Positions 15,973 to 24,185 of a DNA stretch of 64,000 bases are shown in pieces. The position numbers were made by a program, and so were the translations under genes. Position 1 is the first letter of the stretch. Every line of letters starts with the position of its first letter. The notes under the pieces were generated by a model. That model was not told where the DNA came from and made no database searches. It worked only from the letters and a program-made list of their open reading frames with translations. The DNA comes from Anaerotignum propionicum DSM 1682 (GTDB lineage Bacteria; Bacillota; Clostridia; Lachnospirales; Anaerotignaceae): assembly GCF_001561955.1 (NCBI RefSeq), contig NZ_CP014223.1, positions 1,426,001 to 1,490,000 of the forward strand. Reading direction: 5' to 3'.

Positions 15973-16587
15973 TTAAAACGGAATAAACGACTGCCTGAGA
16001 AGCCTTGATTTTTGGGCAGTCGTTTTTCTTTCTAGTGTATCTATGTCCCACTGAATTGGATAATAGGAATTGGCGAAAGATGTTTCAATTACAGTATTGT
16101 TGTATTCACCAAAAGGGGGACGGAATAAGTTCATTTCAATTCCCGTTAAATCCTTTACTGCTTTATGGCAGTCAGCCAGCTCCTTGGCTATTTGTTCTGA
16201 AGAAAGCTGATTCATATGAGGGTGGGTGGAAGAGTGGTTGCCCAAATCATGACCTGCCTCTGCAATTTTCTTTACCTCTTCGGGATAATCCGTTACCCAA
16301 TAGCCACAAAGGAAAAAAGTCGCTTTTACTTCATTGTCTGCGAGAATTTGTAATAATTGGTCTGTGTCTTCAGCGCCCCAAGCGGCATCAAAGCTGATGG
16401 ATACTTGTGGTTTATCGGTTTCGACGCAGTAAATGGGTAGCTTCCTCTCGTTCTTTGCAGAAATAATTAAGGAGACTTTCGTTGCAGCAGGGGGAACAAC
16501 GCAGGTAACTACACCTACGCAGGCAATTGCTGCCACTGCAAATAAAATATGCTTTTTTTTGATATGTATTGCTTTAAATAATTTCAT
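15973..16587 (-). pseudogene. Truncated polysaccharide deacetylase (PdaB-like)
   Basis: About 204 residues from ATG 16587, behind CGGAGG. An N-terminal signal anchor (about 9-28) is followed by the NodB domain: motif 1 SFDAAWG, motif 2 HSSTHPHM, motif 3 RPPFGEYN and the beginning of motif 4 (WDIDTLE). The DA in motif 1 is the variant seen in PdaB-type spore deacetylases. After motif 4 the sequence turns into a hairpin terminator and stops at 15973, so the remaining 45-50 residues including the LxH motif 5 are missing. The protein is probably inactive. The break coincides with the edge of the DNA-damage module, pointing to a recombination junction. Confidence 0.75.
15985..16031. terminator. 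Bidirectional hairpin terminator, inside the end of the truncated deacetylase frame
   Basis: AAACGACTGCC (15985-15995) pairs perfectly with GGCAGTCGTTT (16015-16025), followed on the + strand by TTCTTTCT. It terminates the SRAP gene. The deacetylase frame on the - strand reads straight through it. Confidence 0.85.
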
Positions 16588-16651
16588 TATGCTACCTCCG
16601 AGCTTTTTTACCAATATATCGATTTATGAGTGAAAATATGAAAAAAACGAC

Positions 16652-16680
16652 TTGACAAATGCAAAAAATTAGAATAGTAT
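16652..16680 (+). promoter_or_regulatory. Promoter of psuK-psuG
   Basis: TTGACA (16652-16657), a 17-base spacer and TAGTAT (16675-16680) lie 45 bases before the psuK start. Confidence 0.7.
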
Positions 16681-16724
16681 AAATATGTGCTTACTAACTA
16701 AACATATATAAAGAAGGTGAAAAA

Positions 16725-17822
16725 TTGACACAAAGAGAGCGGGAAATATACGAAATTATCCGTGATATGCCCATGATTGAGCAAAGTGAAATTGCCCAGA
16801 AGCTAAACATAACCCGTAGCTCCGTGGCTGTGCACATCACGAATTTGCAGAAGAAGGGATATATTCTGGGACGAGGCTATTTGCTTAAGGAGCAGGATTA
16901 CATCATCGGAATCGGTGCGGCAAATGTGGATATCCACGGCATGAGCAAAAAGAGTATTATTTTAAGGGACAGCAACCCCGGAAATATGAATTCTTCCGCA
17001 GGTGGGGTTACAAGAAATGTTTCGGAAAATCTGGCAAGGCTTGGAGCACCAGTGAGGCTGATTACGGCTTTGGGTGACGATATCTATGCAGATCAGATTC
17101 GCAACGAATGTACTGCCGCGGGTATTGATTTTTCTCACAGCATGGTAGTTGAAAAGCATCCTTCTTCAACATATATCTCAATTTTAGATGAAAGCGGAGA
17201 TATGTTTGTTGCCATGTCTGATATGTCGGTATTACAACGCATGAATATGGAATTTTTGAAGTCAAAATCCGGCATCATCAGCGGAGCCAAATATATTACC
17301 TGCGATGCAGGACTTCCTGAAGAGGTTTTGGAGGGGATTCTTGATGTGTATGGAAGCCAAACCCCTGTTTTTATTGACCCGGTTTCTTGTACCTATGCGG
17401 AGAAACTAAAGCCAATTATAGGCAAGGTCGATACATTAAAACCGAACCGCATGGAGATGGAAGTCATCAGTGGGATGAAAATACAAAGTGAAACTGATTT
17501 AGAGCGGGCATCAGATGTGCTTTTGGAAAAAGGTCTAAAGCATATTTATGTGAGCTTAGGTGCTGACGGTTGTTTTTATATGAATCGGGATGGCGTAAAA
17601 ATAAAACGAGCGCTAAAGCCCTTAGATCAAATGGTAAATGCCACCGGCGGTGGAGATGCATTTATGGCTGCCGTGCTGTATGCAAGGTTATTTGATTTTA
17701 ATGTAGATGAAACGGTGGACTTTGCTTTAGCAGCAGGTGTTGCAGCCATCTCCTATAAAGGAACTATAAATCCGAATATGAGTGTGAATTTGATTGAAAA
17801 AGTATTGGAGGAAAGAAAATGA
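16725..17822 (+). CDS. psuK: Pseudouridine kinase with N-terminal winged-helix domain
   Basis: 365 residues from TTG 16725, behind GAAGGTG. Residues 1-50 form a winged helix (QSEIAQKLNITRSSVAVHIT). The rest is a PfkB/ribokinase domain: GGVTRNVSENLARLG near the substrate site and NATGGGDAFMAAV with the catalytic Asp near 310. The kinase phosphorylates pseudouridine at O5'. Its 3' end overlaps psuG by four bases (ATGA), confirming the pathway assignment. The fused DNA-binding domain, common in Bacillota PsuK relatives, suggests the enzyme senses pseudouridine and controls its own operon; that is inference. A good promoter lies directly upstream. Confidence 0.88.
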   Translation: MTQREREIYEIIRDMPMIEQSEIAQKLNITRSSVAVHITNLQKKGYILGRGYLLKEQDYIIGIGAANVDIHGMSKKSIILRDSNPGNMNSSAGGVTRNVSENLARLGAPVRLITALGDDIYADQIRNECTAAGIDFSHSMVVEKHPSSTYISILDESGDMFVAMSDMSVLQRMNMEFLKSKSGIISGAKYITCDAGLPEEVLEGILDVYGSQTPVFIDPVSCTYAEKLKPIIGKVDTLKPNRMEMEVISGMKIQSETDLERASDVLLEKGLKHIYVSLGADGCFYMNRDGVKIKRALKPLDQMVNATGGGDAFMAAVLYARLFDFNVDETVDFALAAGVAAISYKGTINPNMSVNLIEKVLEERK

Positions 17823-18742
17823 ATAATTTAGAAAAATACTTGACCATTACACCTGAAATTCAAGAAGCAATTGCGAACAACAAGCCTGTTGTTGCTTTGG
17901 AGAGTACAATTTTAAGCCATGGAATGCCTTATCCAGAAAATGTTGCATTCGCCCATAAGGTAGAAGAAATCGTGCGTGGTGAAGGTGCAATCCCAGCTAC
18001 CACAGCAATCATTAATGGTAAGCTTAAGGTTGGTTTGACTGCGGATGAATTGGAGCTTATGTGCAAAGCAGAGAATGTAGGCAAGGTTAGCCGTCGTGAT
18101 GTTGCGGTTTACTTAGCAACAGGTAAGGTAGGAGCTACTACAGTTGCAACGACAATGATGATTGCAGCTATGGCTGGTATCCAAGTTTTTGCCACAGGTG
18201 GCATTGGCGGTGTGCATAGAGGTGCCACAGAAACCATGGACATTAGTGCAGATTTGCAGGAGTTGGCTCATACACCGGTAGCCGTAATTTGTGCAGGAGC
18301 AAAATCTTTGCTGGATATTGGACTCACTTTGGAATATTTGGAAACAATGGGCGTGCCCGTTGTTGGCGTTGATACGGATGATTTCCCAGCGTTCTATTGC
18401 AGAAAGAGCGGGTTTAAGGTTGACTTTAACGCAAAAGATGAAAAGCTTATTGCAAAGATATTAAAAACAAAATGGGATTTAAATCTCGAAGGTGGTGCAG
18501 TTATTGCAAATCCAATTCCTGCCGAATATGAATTGGATTTCAATGAAATAGAAAGTGTTATTCAGCGTGCGTTGGAGTTAGCCAAGGAGCAGGGCATTCG
18601 TGGAAAAGAGACTACTCCATTCCTCCTGAAGCACATTAAAGAAATGACAGAAGGCGTTTCTTTTGCTTCCAACTTACAGCTAGCTTATAATAATGCAAGA
18701 GTTGCTTCAAAAATTGCTGTGGAGCTTGCAAAGCTTGATTGA
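17819..18742 (+). CDS. psuG: Pseudouridine-5'-phosphate glycosidase
   Basis: 307 residues, the standard length. Hallmarks are VALESTILSHGMPYPEN (catalytic Glu, about 27-43), GKVSRRDVAVYLATGKVGAT (about 86-105), FATGGIGGVHRGA with a following DISADL metal-binding region, and CAGAKSLLDIG with the Schiff-base-type Lys. It splits the C-C bond of pseudouridine 5'-phosphate to uracil and ribose 5-phosphate, with Mn2+. Translation is coupled to psuK through the ATGA overlap, so the pair recycles modified nucleosides from RNA turnover. Confidence 0.95.
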   Translation: MNNLEKYLTITPEIQEAIANNKPVVALESTILSHGMPYPENVAFAHKVEEIVRGEGAIPATTAIINGKLKVGLTADELELMCKAENVGKVSRRDVAVYLATGKVGATTVATTMMIAAMAGIQVFATGGIGGVHRGATETMDISADLQELAHTPVAVICAGAKSLLDIGLTLEYLETMGVPVVGVDTDDFPAFYCRKSGFKVDFNAKDEKLIAKILKTKWDLNLEGGAVIANPIPAEYELDFNEIESVIQRALELAKEQGIRGKETTPFLLKHIKEMTEGVSFASNLQLAYNNARVASKIAVELAKLD

Positions 18743-18825
18743 TATTTATTAAAGTTGCGCTGTATGCCGATAAGTCAATCCTTCCATTAGATTGAGAAGA
18801 TATTTTTTGGGATTTTAATATAATG

Positions 18826-18890
18826 AAAAAGGCTCGTAAGCAATACATAAGTTTGTGTGTTGTATGACGAGTCTTTTCTTTATATTTTTT
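18826..18890 (+). terminator. Terminator after psuG
   Basis: AAAGGCTCGT pairs imperfectly with ACGAGTCTTT over a long AT-rich upper stem and loop, followed by TCTTTATATTTTTT. The rest of the 18743-19072 gap shows nothing else. Confidence 0.7.
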
Positions 18891-19072
18891 AAAGGTTTAT
18901 ATATTTTTAAGACATTTTGGTATACATCTCAATTTATCTGATTTAAAATGCTTATATGAAACAGATGCAATTATTTTGATTTCTTCATCATCCTATAACT
19001 TCAACTTGCTTTTTTGGGGCAGATTATATAAAATGCAAGAAAGAGTATTGGTTTGTTGAAAGGAGCGAGATT

Positions 19073-20227
19073 ATGGAACAGGGAGTATTTCAAATTGGCC
19101 CCATTCGTCCACCCAGTGAAGCAAACAGCCTATTGCTTCGGGTGACGGAAAACTGTCCTTGGAATAAATGTAAATTTTGTATGTTATATAAGAACAGCAC
19201 ATTTCATACACGGCCTGTGGCTGAGGTTAAAAAAGATATTGATGTTATGGCGGAATATCGAGATAGAATCCTAGCACATATGCATCAGGGTGAGTATGAC
19301 ATGCAGGCCATTCGTCAGGAATATCTATCCATGCCCACTGATGATGCAAGAATTTGTTATCAAATGGTTTTTACTTGGCTGACAGAAGGGGATAGGCAAG
19401 CAATTTTTTTGCAGGATGCAAATACACTGGTTTTGCGCCCCGAGTGGCTGATTGAGATTGTCAGTTATGTCAGAGAACGTTTTCCGGAAATTCAGCGGAT
19501 TACCTCATATGGCAGGGCAAATACTTTAGCACGCATATCTCAGGAAGATTTTAAACGTTTGCGAGAAGCGGGACTGGATCGTATCCATTCAGGGTATGAA
19601 TCGGGTTCTGATAAAGTTTTACAATTGATATCAAAAGGAGCCACCCAAGAAGATGAAATTATCGGCGGCAAAAAGGTAAAGGAAGCCGGTATCGAGCTTT
19701 CCATTTATTTTATGCCTGGTGTGGGCGGCAAAGCCTTATCTGATGAAAATGCCATTGAGACGGCGAAGGTTATCAATGAAGTGAATCCGGATTTTGTACG
19801 TTTACGTACATTCATATTAAGAACGGGTTCTTTGATGGAAGAACTAAGAGATGCAGGATTGTATCAGGAGCAAAGGGATATTGATAAATTAGTAGAAATC
19901 AGGAAGATGCTTGCCCATATTGACCCCAAAAGAGCACATGGAAAGCTTACCAGTGATCATATTATTAATTTATTGCAAGAAGTAACAGGTTATTTAGATA
20001 AAGATTTATCTTCAATGCTGGAATATATCGATACTTTTTTAGCTCTTCCTGATAGGGAGCAAAAGCAATATCAGCTGGCAAGGCGCATGGGTTTCCCTTT
20101 AGATTGGAAATATCTATATCGCTTACAGCCTCAGGATCAGGCTCGTGTGGAAGAGATGTCCAAAAATATTGTTGATGAGAAGGAATGGGAGGCTCTGCTT
20201 CACCGTTTTACAGATAGATATATTTAA
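19073..20227 (+). CDS. Radical SAM protein with CPWNKCKFC cluster motif
   Basis: 384 residues. The cluster motif is NCPWNKCKFC (about 24-33), a Cx4Cx2C spacing instead of the commoner Cx3Cx2C, characteristic of a particular group of clostridial radical SAM proteins. Further TIM-barrel features are TSYGRANTLAR, SGYESGSDKVL and YFMPGVGG. The protein should bind a [4Fe-4S] cluster and SAM; the substrate is unknown. It is followed after 12 bases by a Cys-rich membrane protein, so the two probably form an operon. ATG 19073 has AAAGGAGCGAG upstream. Confidence 0.8.
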   Translation: MEQGVFQIGPIRPPSEANSLLLRVTENCPWNKCKFCMLYKNSTFHTRPVAEVKKDIDVMAEYRDRILAHMHQGEYDMQAIRQEYLSMPTDDARICYQMVFTWLTEGDRQAIFLQDANTLVLRPEWLIEIVSYVRERFPEIQRITSYGRANTLARISQEDFKRLREAGLDRIHSGYESGSDKVLQLISKGATQEDEIIGGKKVKEAGIELSIYFMPGVGGKALSDENAIETAKVINEVNPDFVRLRTFILRTGSLMEELRDAGLYQEQRDIDKLVEIRKMLAHIDPKRAHGKLTSDHIINLLQEVTGYLDKDLSSMLEYIDTFLALPDREQKQYQLARRMGFPLDWKYLYRLQPQDQARVEEMSKNIVDEKEWEALLHRFTDRYI

Positions 20228-20239
20228 GGAGATGAAAAA

Positions 20240-20425
20240 TTGGATAAGGAAGCGATTTTTACCACGGTAATTCCAATTATTTTAATACTTGGAATGGTGT
20301 ACTATAATATGCGTAAAATGCAAAAGAATTTGAATAAAATGAAAAATGATTGCGGCGGAGGATGTAGTGGATGCGCCCATAGTAGCAACTGCAATAAGCC
20401 GGAAAAGGAAGACGAGAAAAGCTGA
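20240..20425 (+). CDS. FeoB-associated-type Cys-rich membrane protein
   Basis: 61 residues from TTG 20240, behind AAGGAGATG. One transmembrane helix (about 5-22, IFTTVIPIILILGMVYY) is followed by a basic linker and a Cys cluster (CGGGCSGCAHSSNC) that could bind iron or a cluster. Such proteins normally sit next to feoB. Here the gene follows a radical SAM gene, 21 kb from the feoB fragments. Membrane anchoring of a metal-binding tail is the only function I can infer. Confidence 0.7.
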   Translation: MDKEAIFTTVIPIILILGMVYYNMRKMQKNLNKMKNDCGGGCSGCAHSSNCNKPEKEDEKS

Positions 20426-20485
20426 TTTTAAATAATGGTTAAAATATGAATTAGTGGTTTTTTCATTTTAAAGAAGCTGTTAAAA

Positions 20486-20519
20486 GGGCCTGATTTACGT
20501 AACGACGTTTATCGGGCCC
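20486..20519. repeat. Inverted repeat, GGGCC(T/C)GAT
   Basis: GGGCCTGAT (20486-20494) pairs with ATCGGGCCC (20511-20519) with one G-T pair; the loop contains a second dyad ACGT/ACGT. No T-run follows, so it may be a REP-like unit rather than a terminator. Confidence 0.5.
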
Positions 20520-20621
20520 AAGCTGTATAAAAATGGCCCTCTAAATAGTAATTACAAAATAAATGTGTTGTTATATAGAGATGATTATTTATTCGATGTT
20601 CTTGAAACCAGAAACATTGGA

Positions 20622-20657
20622 GAAATAAAAAAGAGTGCCACAAGTATGGGCACTCTT
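20622..20657 (-). terminator. Terminator of the TIM-barrel gene
   Basis: AAGAGTGCC (20631-20639) pairs with GGGCACTCTT (20648-20657). On the - strand the stem is followed by TTTTTATTTC. Confidence 0.8.
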
Positions 20658-20685
20658 CCTTGTTTGATTTTAAATGAGGGATGTA

Positions 20686-21387
20686 TTAAGATTCTGTAGA
20701 CTTTGTTTTTTGCTGTTCTTCATGCTCCGTACGGTAACGGCTCATTAGTCCATGGAATAAATCCATTGCTGTTGGTGGTGTAAAGCTGATGGCATTTGCA
20801 CCTGCTTCAATGGTTTGCTTAATGCTCTCTCTAGTGGGACCACCTGTTGCAATAATAGGCACGGAAGGGTATTTGGCACGAATGGCACGAACCACATCGG
20901 GGGTTCGCCCAGCAGCCGATACGTTTAGTATACTTGTGCCCGCCGCCAATCTACCGTCTATGTCACTGTCAGCATCAAGCACAGTGACAATAATGGGTAT
21001 GTCAATAATTTCATGGATATGCTGAATGACTGAGTTGCTGGTGGGAGCATTGACGACCACACCCATGGCGCCTAATGCTTCAGCATCTTTTGCCAGCATA
21101 ACAACTCGAGGGCCTGTTGTGGTACCACCGCCTACGCCACAAAAAACAGGGATGCTGGAAGCAGAAACAATGGCATCTGCAATGATTTGCTGAGGTGTAA
21201 AAGGATATACTGCCAGAACTGCATCGGCATTACAGTTTCGGATAATCGCAATGTCGGTTGAAAATATTAACGACTTGATGCGTTTTCCCCAAATAACAAT
21301 ACCACTGGCACTCCAAATTTCCTCTGGCATTGTTACAATATGCTTTCTTAATCTACTATCAATACGGGGGATGTTTTTTTCAGCCAT
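20686..21387 (-). CDS. TIM-barrel protein of unknown function
   Basis: 233 residues, with GAAAGGAGC before the ATG. The sequence alternates beta strands and helices as in small phosphate-binding TIM barrels: GVGGGTTTGPRVVMLAK, GVVVNAPTSNSVIQHIHEI, VLDADSDIDGRL and a phosphate-loop-like IIATGGPTRESI near 186. It resembles clostridial proteins loosely annotated as hydrolases and, more remotely, nitronate monooxygenase or IMP dehydrogenase barrels. Lone gene with a consensus promoter and its own terminator, so probably constitutive. The reaction cannot be inferred. Confidence 0.65.
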   Translation of the reverse strand: MAEKNIPRIDSRLRKHIVTMPEEIWSASGIVIWGKRIKSLIFSTDIAIIRNCNADAVLAVYPFTPQQIIADAIVSASSIPVFCGVGGGTTTGPRVVMLAKDAEALGAMGVVVNAPTSNSVIQHIHEIIDIPIIVTVLDADSDIDGRLAAGTSILNVSAAGRTPDVVRAIRAKYPSVPIIATGGPTRESIKQTIEAGANAISFTPPTAMDLFHGLMSRYRTEHEEQQKTKSTES

Positions 21388-21441
21388 ACCTTAGCTCCTT
21401 TCACTATATAACTGGAATAATTCATATGAAAAGTTGTTATA

Positions 21442-21470
21442 ATTATACAATAATATAGGTTGTCTGTCAA
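21442..21470 (-). promoter_or_regulatory. Consensus sigma-A promoter of the TIM-barrel gene
   Basis: Read on the - strand: TTGACA (21470-21465), 17-base spacer, TATAAT (21447-21442). Both boxes are perfect. Confidence 0.9.
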
Positions 21471-21533
21471 GGTTTTTTTGTACAAACTGAAACAAAAAGG
21501 TGGAAATGGGGAATGGCGCAAAATATCCACACC

Positions 21534-21562
21534 TTGACATTATTTCCGTTTCAGACTAGAAT
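21534..21562 (+). promoter_or_regulatory. Promoter of the CBS/HlyC gene
   Basis: TTGACA (21534-21539), 17-base spacer, TAGAAT (21557-21562). It is divergent from the promoter of the preceding gene. Confidence 0.75.
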
Positions 21563-21607
21563 AATGCTATCGGAAAATATTAGTGTTTTTTGGAGGATGA
21601 TTATATT

Positions 21608-22513
21608 TTGGAAACCGTTATTGGTTTGGCCATATCTATCATTCTGAATATGGTTTTGCTTTTTTTATTATGGAAATTACAAGAAGAAAAAAAGCGATCA
21701 ATCATTACAGAAGAAGGAATCCGCATGATGGTAGATGCCGGAGGGGATAATGGTAGTATAGATGAAACGGAAAAAAAGATGATAAACAATATTTTTGATT
21801 TGGGGAATACCTCAGTAGGAGAGATTGCTACCCATAGAACGGATATTGTTGCAATTCCTGCGGATGCTTCCATTATGGAAATAGTGGAGGTCATTTCAGA
21901 GGAAAAATATTCTCGTATCGTTGTTTATGATGACAATATCGATAATATTATTGGACTGTTTCATGTAAAGGATGTTGTAAAGTTTTTCATTGCTGATAAC
22001 CACAATATAACCAATTTTGACCTGAAAGAAGTTTTGAAAAAACCCTATTTTGTTCCGTTTTCAAAAAAGACAGATGAATTATTTACTGAAATGCAAAGAG
22101 ATAAGGTTCATATGGCAATTGTCATTGATGAATATGGTGGAACAGCGGGGCTAGTCACCATGGAGGACTTGCTGGAAGAGATTGTCGGTAATATTTTTGA
22201 TGAATATGACTTGGAAGAGGAAGAAGATATTAGCGTGGTTGATGAAAAAGCATATCGCATCAATGGAACAACAGATTTGTCTGATGTGGAAGAATTGTTG
22301 GATATAACTTTTGAAGATGGAGAAAATTATGACACGTTAGGTGGATACTTAATTGGCCGTCTGGGGAGAATCCCTGAAGAAGAGGAAAAACCTGAAATTC
22401 ATGTGGCAAATTGGTTGTTTCGCATAGAGAACATTGAGGAAAAGCGGATAGATAAGGTTTATGCCTTACGCTTAGAAGAGGAACAAACGACAAATCATGA
22501 AAAAGCTATGTAA
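21608..22513 (+). CDS. CBS-pair and CorC/HlyC domain protein (hemolysin-C family)
   Basis: 301 residues from TTG 21608, with GGAGG at 21592-21596; an upstream start at 21590 would overlap that site. One N-terminal transmembrane helix (about 3-23) replaces the usual four-helix DUF21 domain. Then come two CBS motifs (about 70-190; VAIPADASIMEIVEVISEEK and DEYGGTAGLVTMEDLLEEI) and a C-terminal CorC/HlyC module (about 210-290; ISVVDEKAYRINGTTDL). CBS pairs bind adenine nucleotides and the family has been linked to Mg2+ and Co2+ efflux. The strongly acidic stretch YDLEEEEDI joins the modules. Confidence 0.85.
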   Translation: METVIGLAISIILNMVLLFLLWKLQEEKKRSIITEEGIRMMVDAGGDNGSIDETEKKMINNIFDLGNTSVGEIATHRTDIVAIPADASIMEIVEVISEEKYSRIVVYDDNIDNIIGLFHVKDVVKFFIADNHNITNFDLKEVLKKPYFVPFSKKTDELFTEMQRDKVHMAIVIDEYGGTAGLVTMEDLLEEIVGNIFDEYDLEEEEDISVVDEKAYRINGTTDLSDVEELLDITFEDGENYDTLGGYLIGRLGRIPEEEEKPEIHVANWLFRIENIEEKRIDKVYALRLEEEQTTNHEKAM

Positions 22514-22555
22514 GGATAAAATCTTTTCATAATATAAAACACAGGAGGGATAAAA

Positions 22556-23068
22556 ATGTTAGATAAAAAAGTAATAGAACTCTTAAATTCACAAATCAAC
22601 AAGGAATTTTTTTCTGCTTACCTGTATTTGGATTTTGCAAACTTCTTTGAATCCAAAGGCTTAGAGGGATTTGCAAATTGGTATAAGGTTCAAGCACAGG
22701 AAGAAAGAGACCATGCAATGCTCTTTTATCAATACTTGCAAAATAATAACCAACGTGTGGATTTTCAGGCTATCGGTAAACCTGATGTAGAAATGGAATC
22801 GTTGATGGATCCTTTAAAGGCTGCATTAGCCCATGAGGAATATGTTACTGATTCTATTCATACCATCTACACAGCTGCCCAAGAGGTTCACGACTATCGT
22901 ACCCTTCAATTCTTGGATTGGTTTGTAAAAGAACAGGGTGAAGAAGAAACAAATGCCAATAATTTAATTACGAAGATGGAGTTGTTTGGCAGTGATGCAA
23001 AAGGCCTTTATATGCTGGATAATGAATTGAAGGCAAGAGTATATGCGGCACCTTCATTGGTACTTTAA
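22556..23068 (+). CDS. ftnA: Ferritin
   Basis: 170 residues, standard for prokaryotic non-haem ferritin. The four-helix bundle holds the ferroxidase ligands: Glu in INKEFFSAYLY (about 17), Glu and His in QEERDHAM (about 49-53), Glu near 94 (AHEEYVTD) and FVKEQGEEE near 125-133. It oxidises Fe2+ and stores iron in a 24-mer in the cytoplasm. GGAGGG lies 8 bases before the ATG and a strong terminator follows, so it is monocistronic. With feoB broken in this genome, iron storage may matter more than usual. Confidence 0.95.
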   Translation: MLDKKVIELLNSQINKEFFSAYLYLDFANFFESKGLEGFANWYKVQAQEERDHAMLFYQYLQNNNQRVDFQAIGKPDVEMESLMDPLKAALAHEEYVTDSIHTIYTAAQEVHDYRTLQFLDWFVKEQGEEETNANNLITKMELFGSDAKGLYMLDNELKARVYAAPSLVL

Positions 23069-23094
23069 ACATCCAAAATGATTTGAAAATTTAG

Positions 23095-23124
23095 AAAAGC
23101 GTATATTTGTTATACGCTTTTTTG
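23095..23124 (+). terminator. Terminator after ferritin
   Basis: AAAAGCGTATA pairs with TATACGCTTTT across TTTGT, followed by a T-run. Confidence 0.9.
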
Positions 23125-23284
23125 CGTTTAACTTTGATTGAAAACCCAGTAAGCTATTTCTGGTGTTCATAAAATTGGAATCCTTCAAAAGGATCAAAAT
23201 CCATTTCCTACTACTTTACTCTCTTTCACGAAAAAATTTGTCCTGCCATATTGTAAAAGAAAAAAGAAAGGTGAGGTTGCAACT

Positions 23285-24088
23285 ATGTGTGAAAATAAAG
23301 TGGCAGGAATGCAAACTTATGTGGGAAGAATGCTGCCTCTACCAATACCTGAAGATGAACTTTGGAAGCTTGAACAGGAAGTCCTGACACCTGCAATAAA
23401 TCTTGAACCAATACGAAAAATATTACCTGAAATTAATATTATTCCCGACGTAAAAGATATGGAAATACCAATTATTGCCGGAATCACACTATATAGCTAT
23501 CTGAACTTTTTTAATGCCTTAGTGTCTGTCCCTGCTATTGATATATATATAAATGGAAAAAAAGTTATTTCAAACCTAAAATATAAAGAATTTACTGAAT
23601 ATTATGTGGTTTTCCCCGGATACTACCGCATTCAAATTTTTGAAGCTGGTCAAATGGAAGACGAGTTTACCACAACGATAATTAATTTGATTGGCTATCG
23701 CGTTTATGCCGTTACAATTTCTGGGCTAGAGAGTCATGCATGCCTGCTTTTGGTAAATGACTGTATTTATCCTATTCCTGAGGATTATGCATACTTACGT
23801 TTTGTTCAGATTTCTCCCAATGCACCGTTGTTAAAAGTATATCTCGACGATAATCTTATTTTGACAGAATTAGATTACAAAGAAATCAGCAGATATTTAT
23901 CCGCAACGGCCAAAGTGCATGATATAACATTTAGGGACTATATTTCAGATCAAATTTTGCTAGAGGTACATGATTTTAGTATGGAGAGTGAGACTGCTTA
24001 CACAGCCTATACTTTAGGTGATTTTTTTTCAGAGGAAGGTCTACAAATAGTAATCGCTAAGGATGGTATCAGTCACCTAACATTTTAA
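23285..24088 (+). CDS. DUF4397-type protein
   Basis: 267 residues from ATG 23285 with GAGG upstream. Two immunoglobulin-like repeats follow the DUF4397 pattern: FFNALVSVPAIDIYINGKKV (about 73-92) and FVQISPNAPLLKVYLDDNLI (about 178-197), each followed by a KYKEFTEY or DYKEISRY strand. The N-terminal 65 residues are unrelated. No signal peptide is visible, although many family members are surface or spore-associated. Function unknown. It is a single gene before coaBC. Confidence 0.78.
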   Translation: MCENKVAGMQTYVGRMLPLPIPEDELWKLEQEVLTPAINLEPIRKILPEINIIPDVKDMEIPIIAGITLYSYLNFFNALVSVPAIDIYINGKKVISNLKYKEFTEYYVVFPGYYRIQIFEAGQMEDEFTTTIINLIGYRVYAVTISGLESHACLLLVNDCIYPIPEDYAYLRFVQISPNAPLLKVYLDDNLILTELDYKEISRYLSATAKVHDITFRDYISDQILLEVHDFSMESETAYTAYTLGDFFSEEGLQIVIAKDGISHLTF

Positions 24089-24185
24089 ATGCAATTTTTC
24101 ATAAAAGGCTAGTCCTTCTTAGGATTGTTTGTTATAATATGGACAAATATATATGTATGTAAATACGGATTTGAAGGAGTATGCT

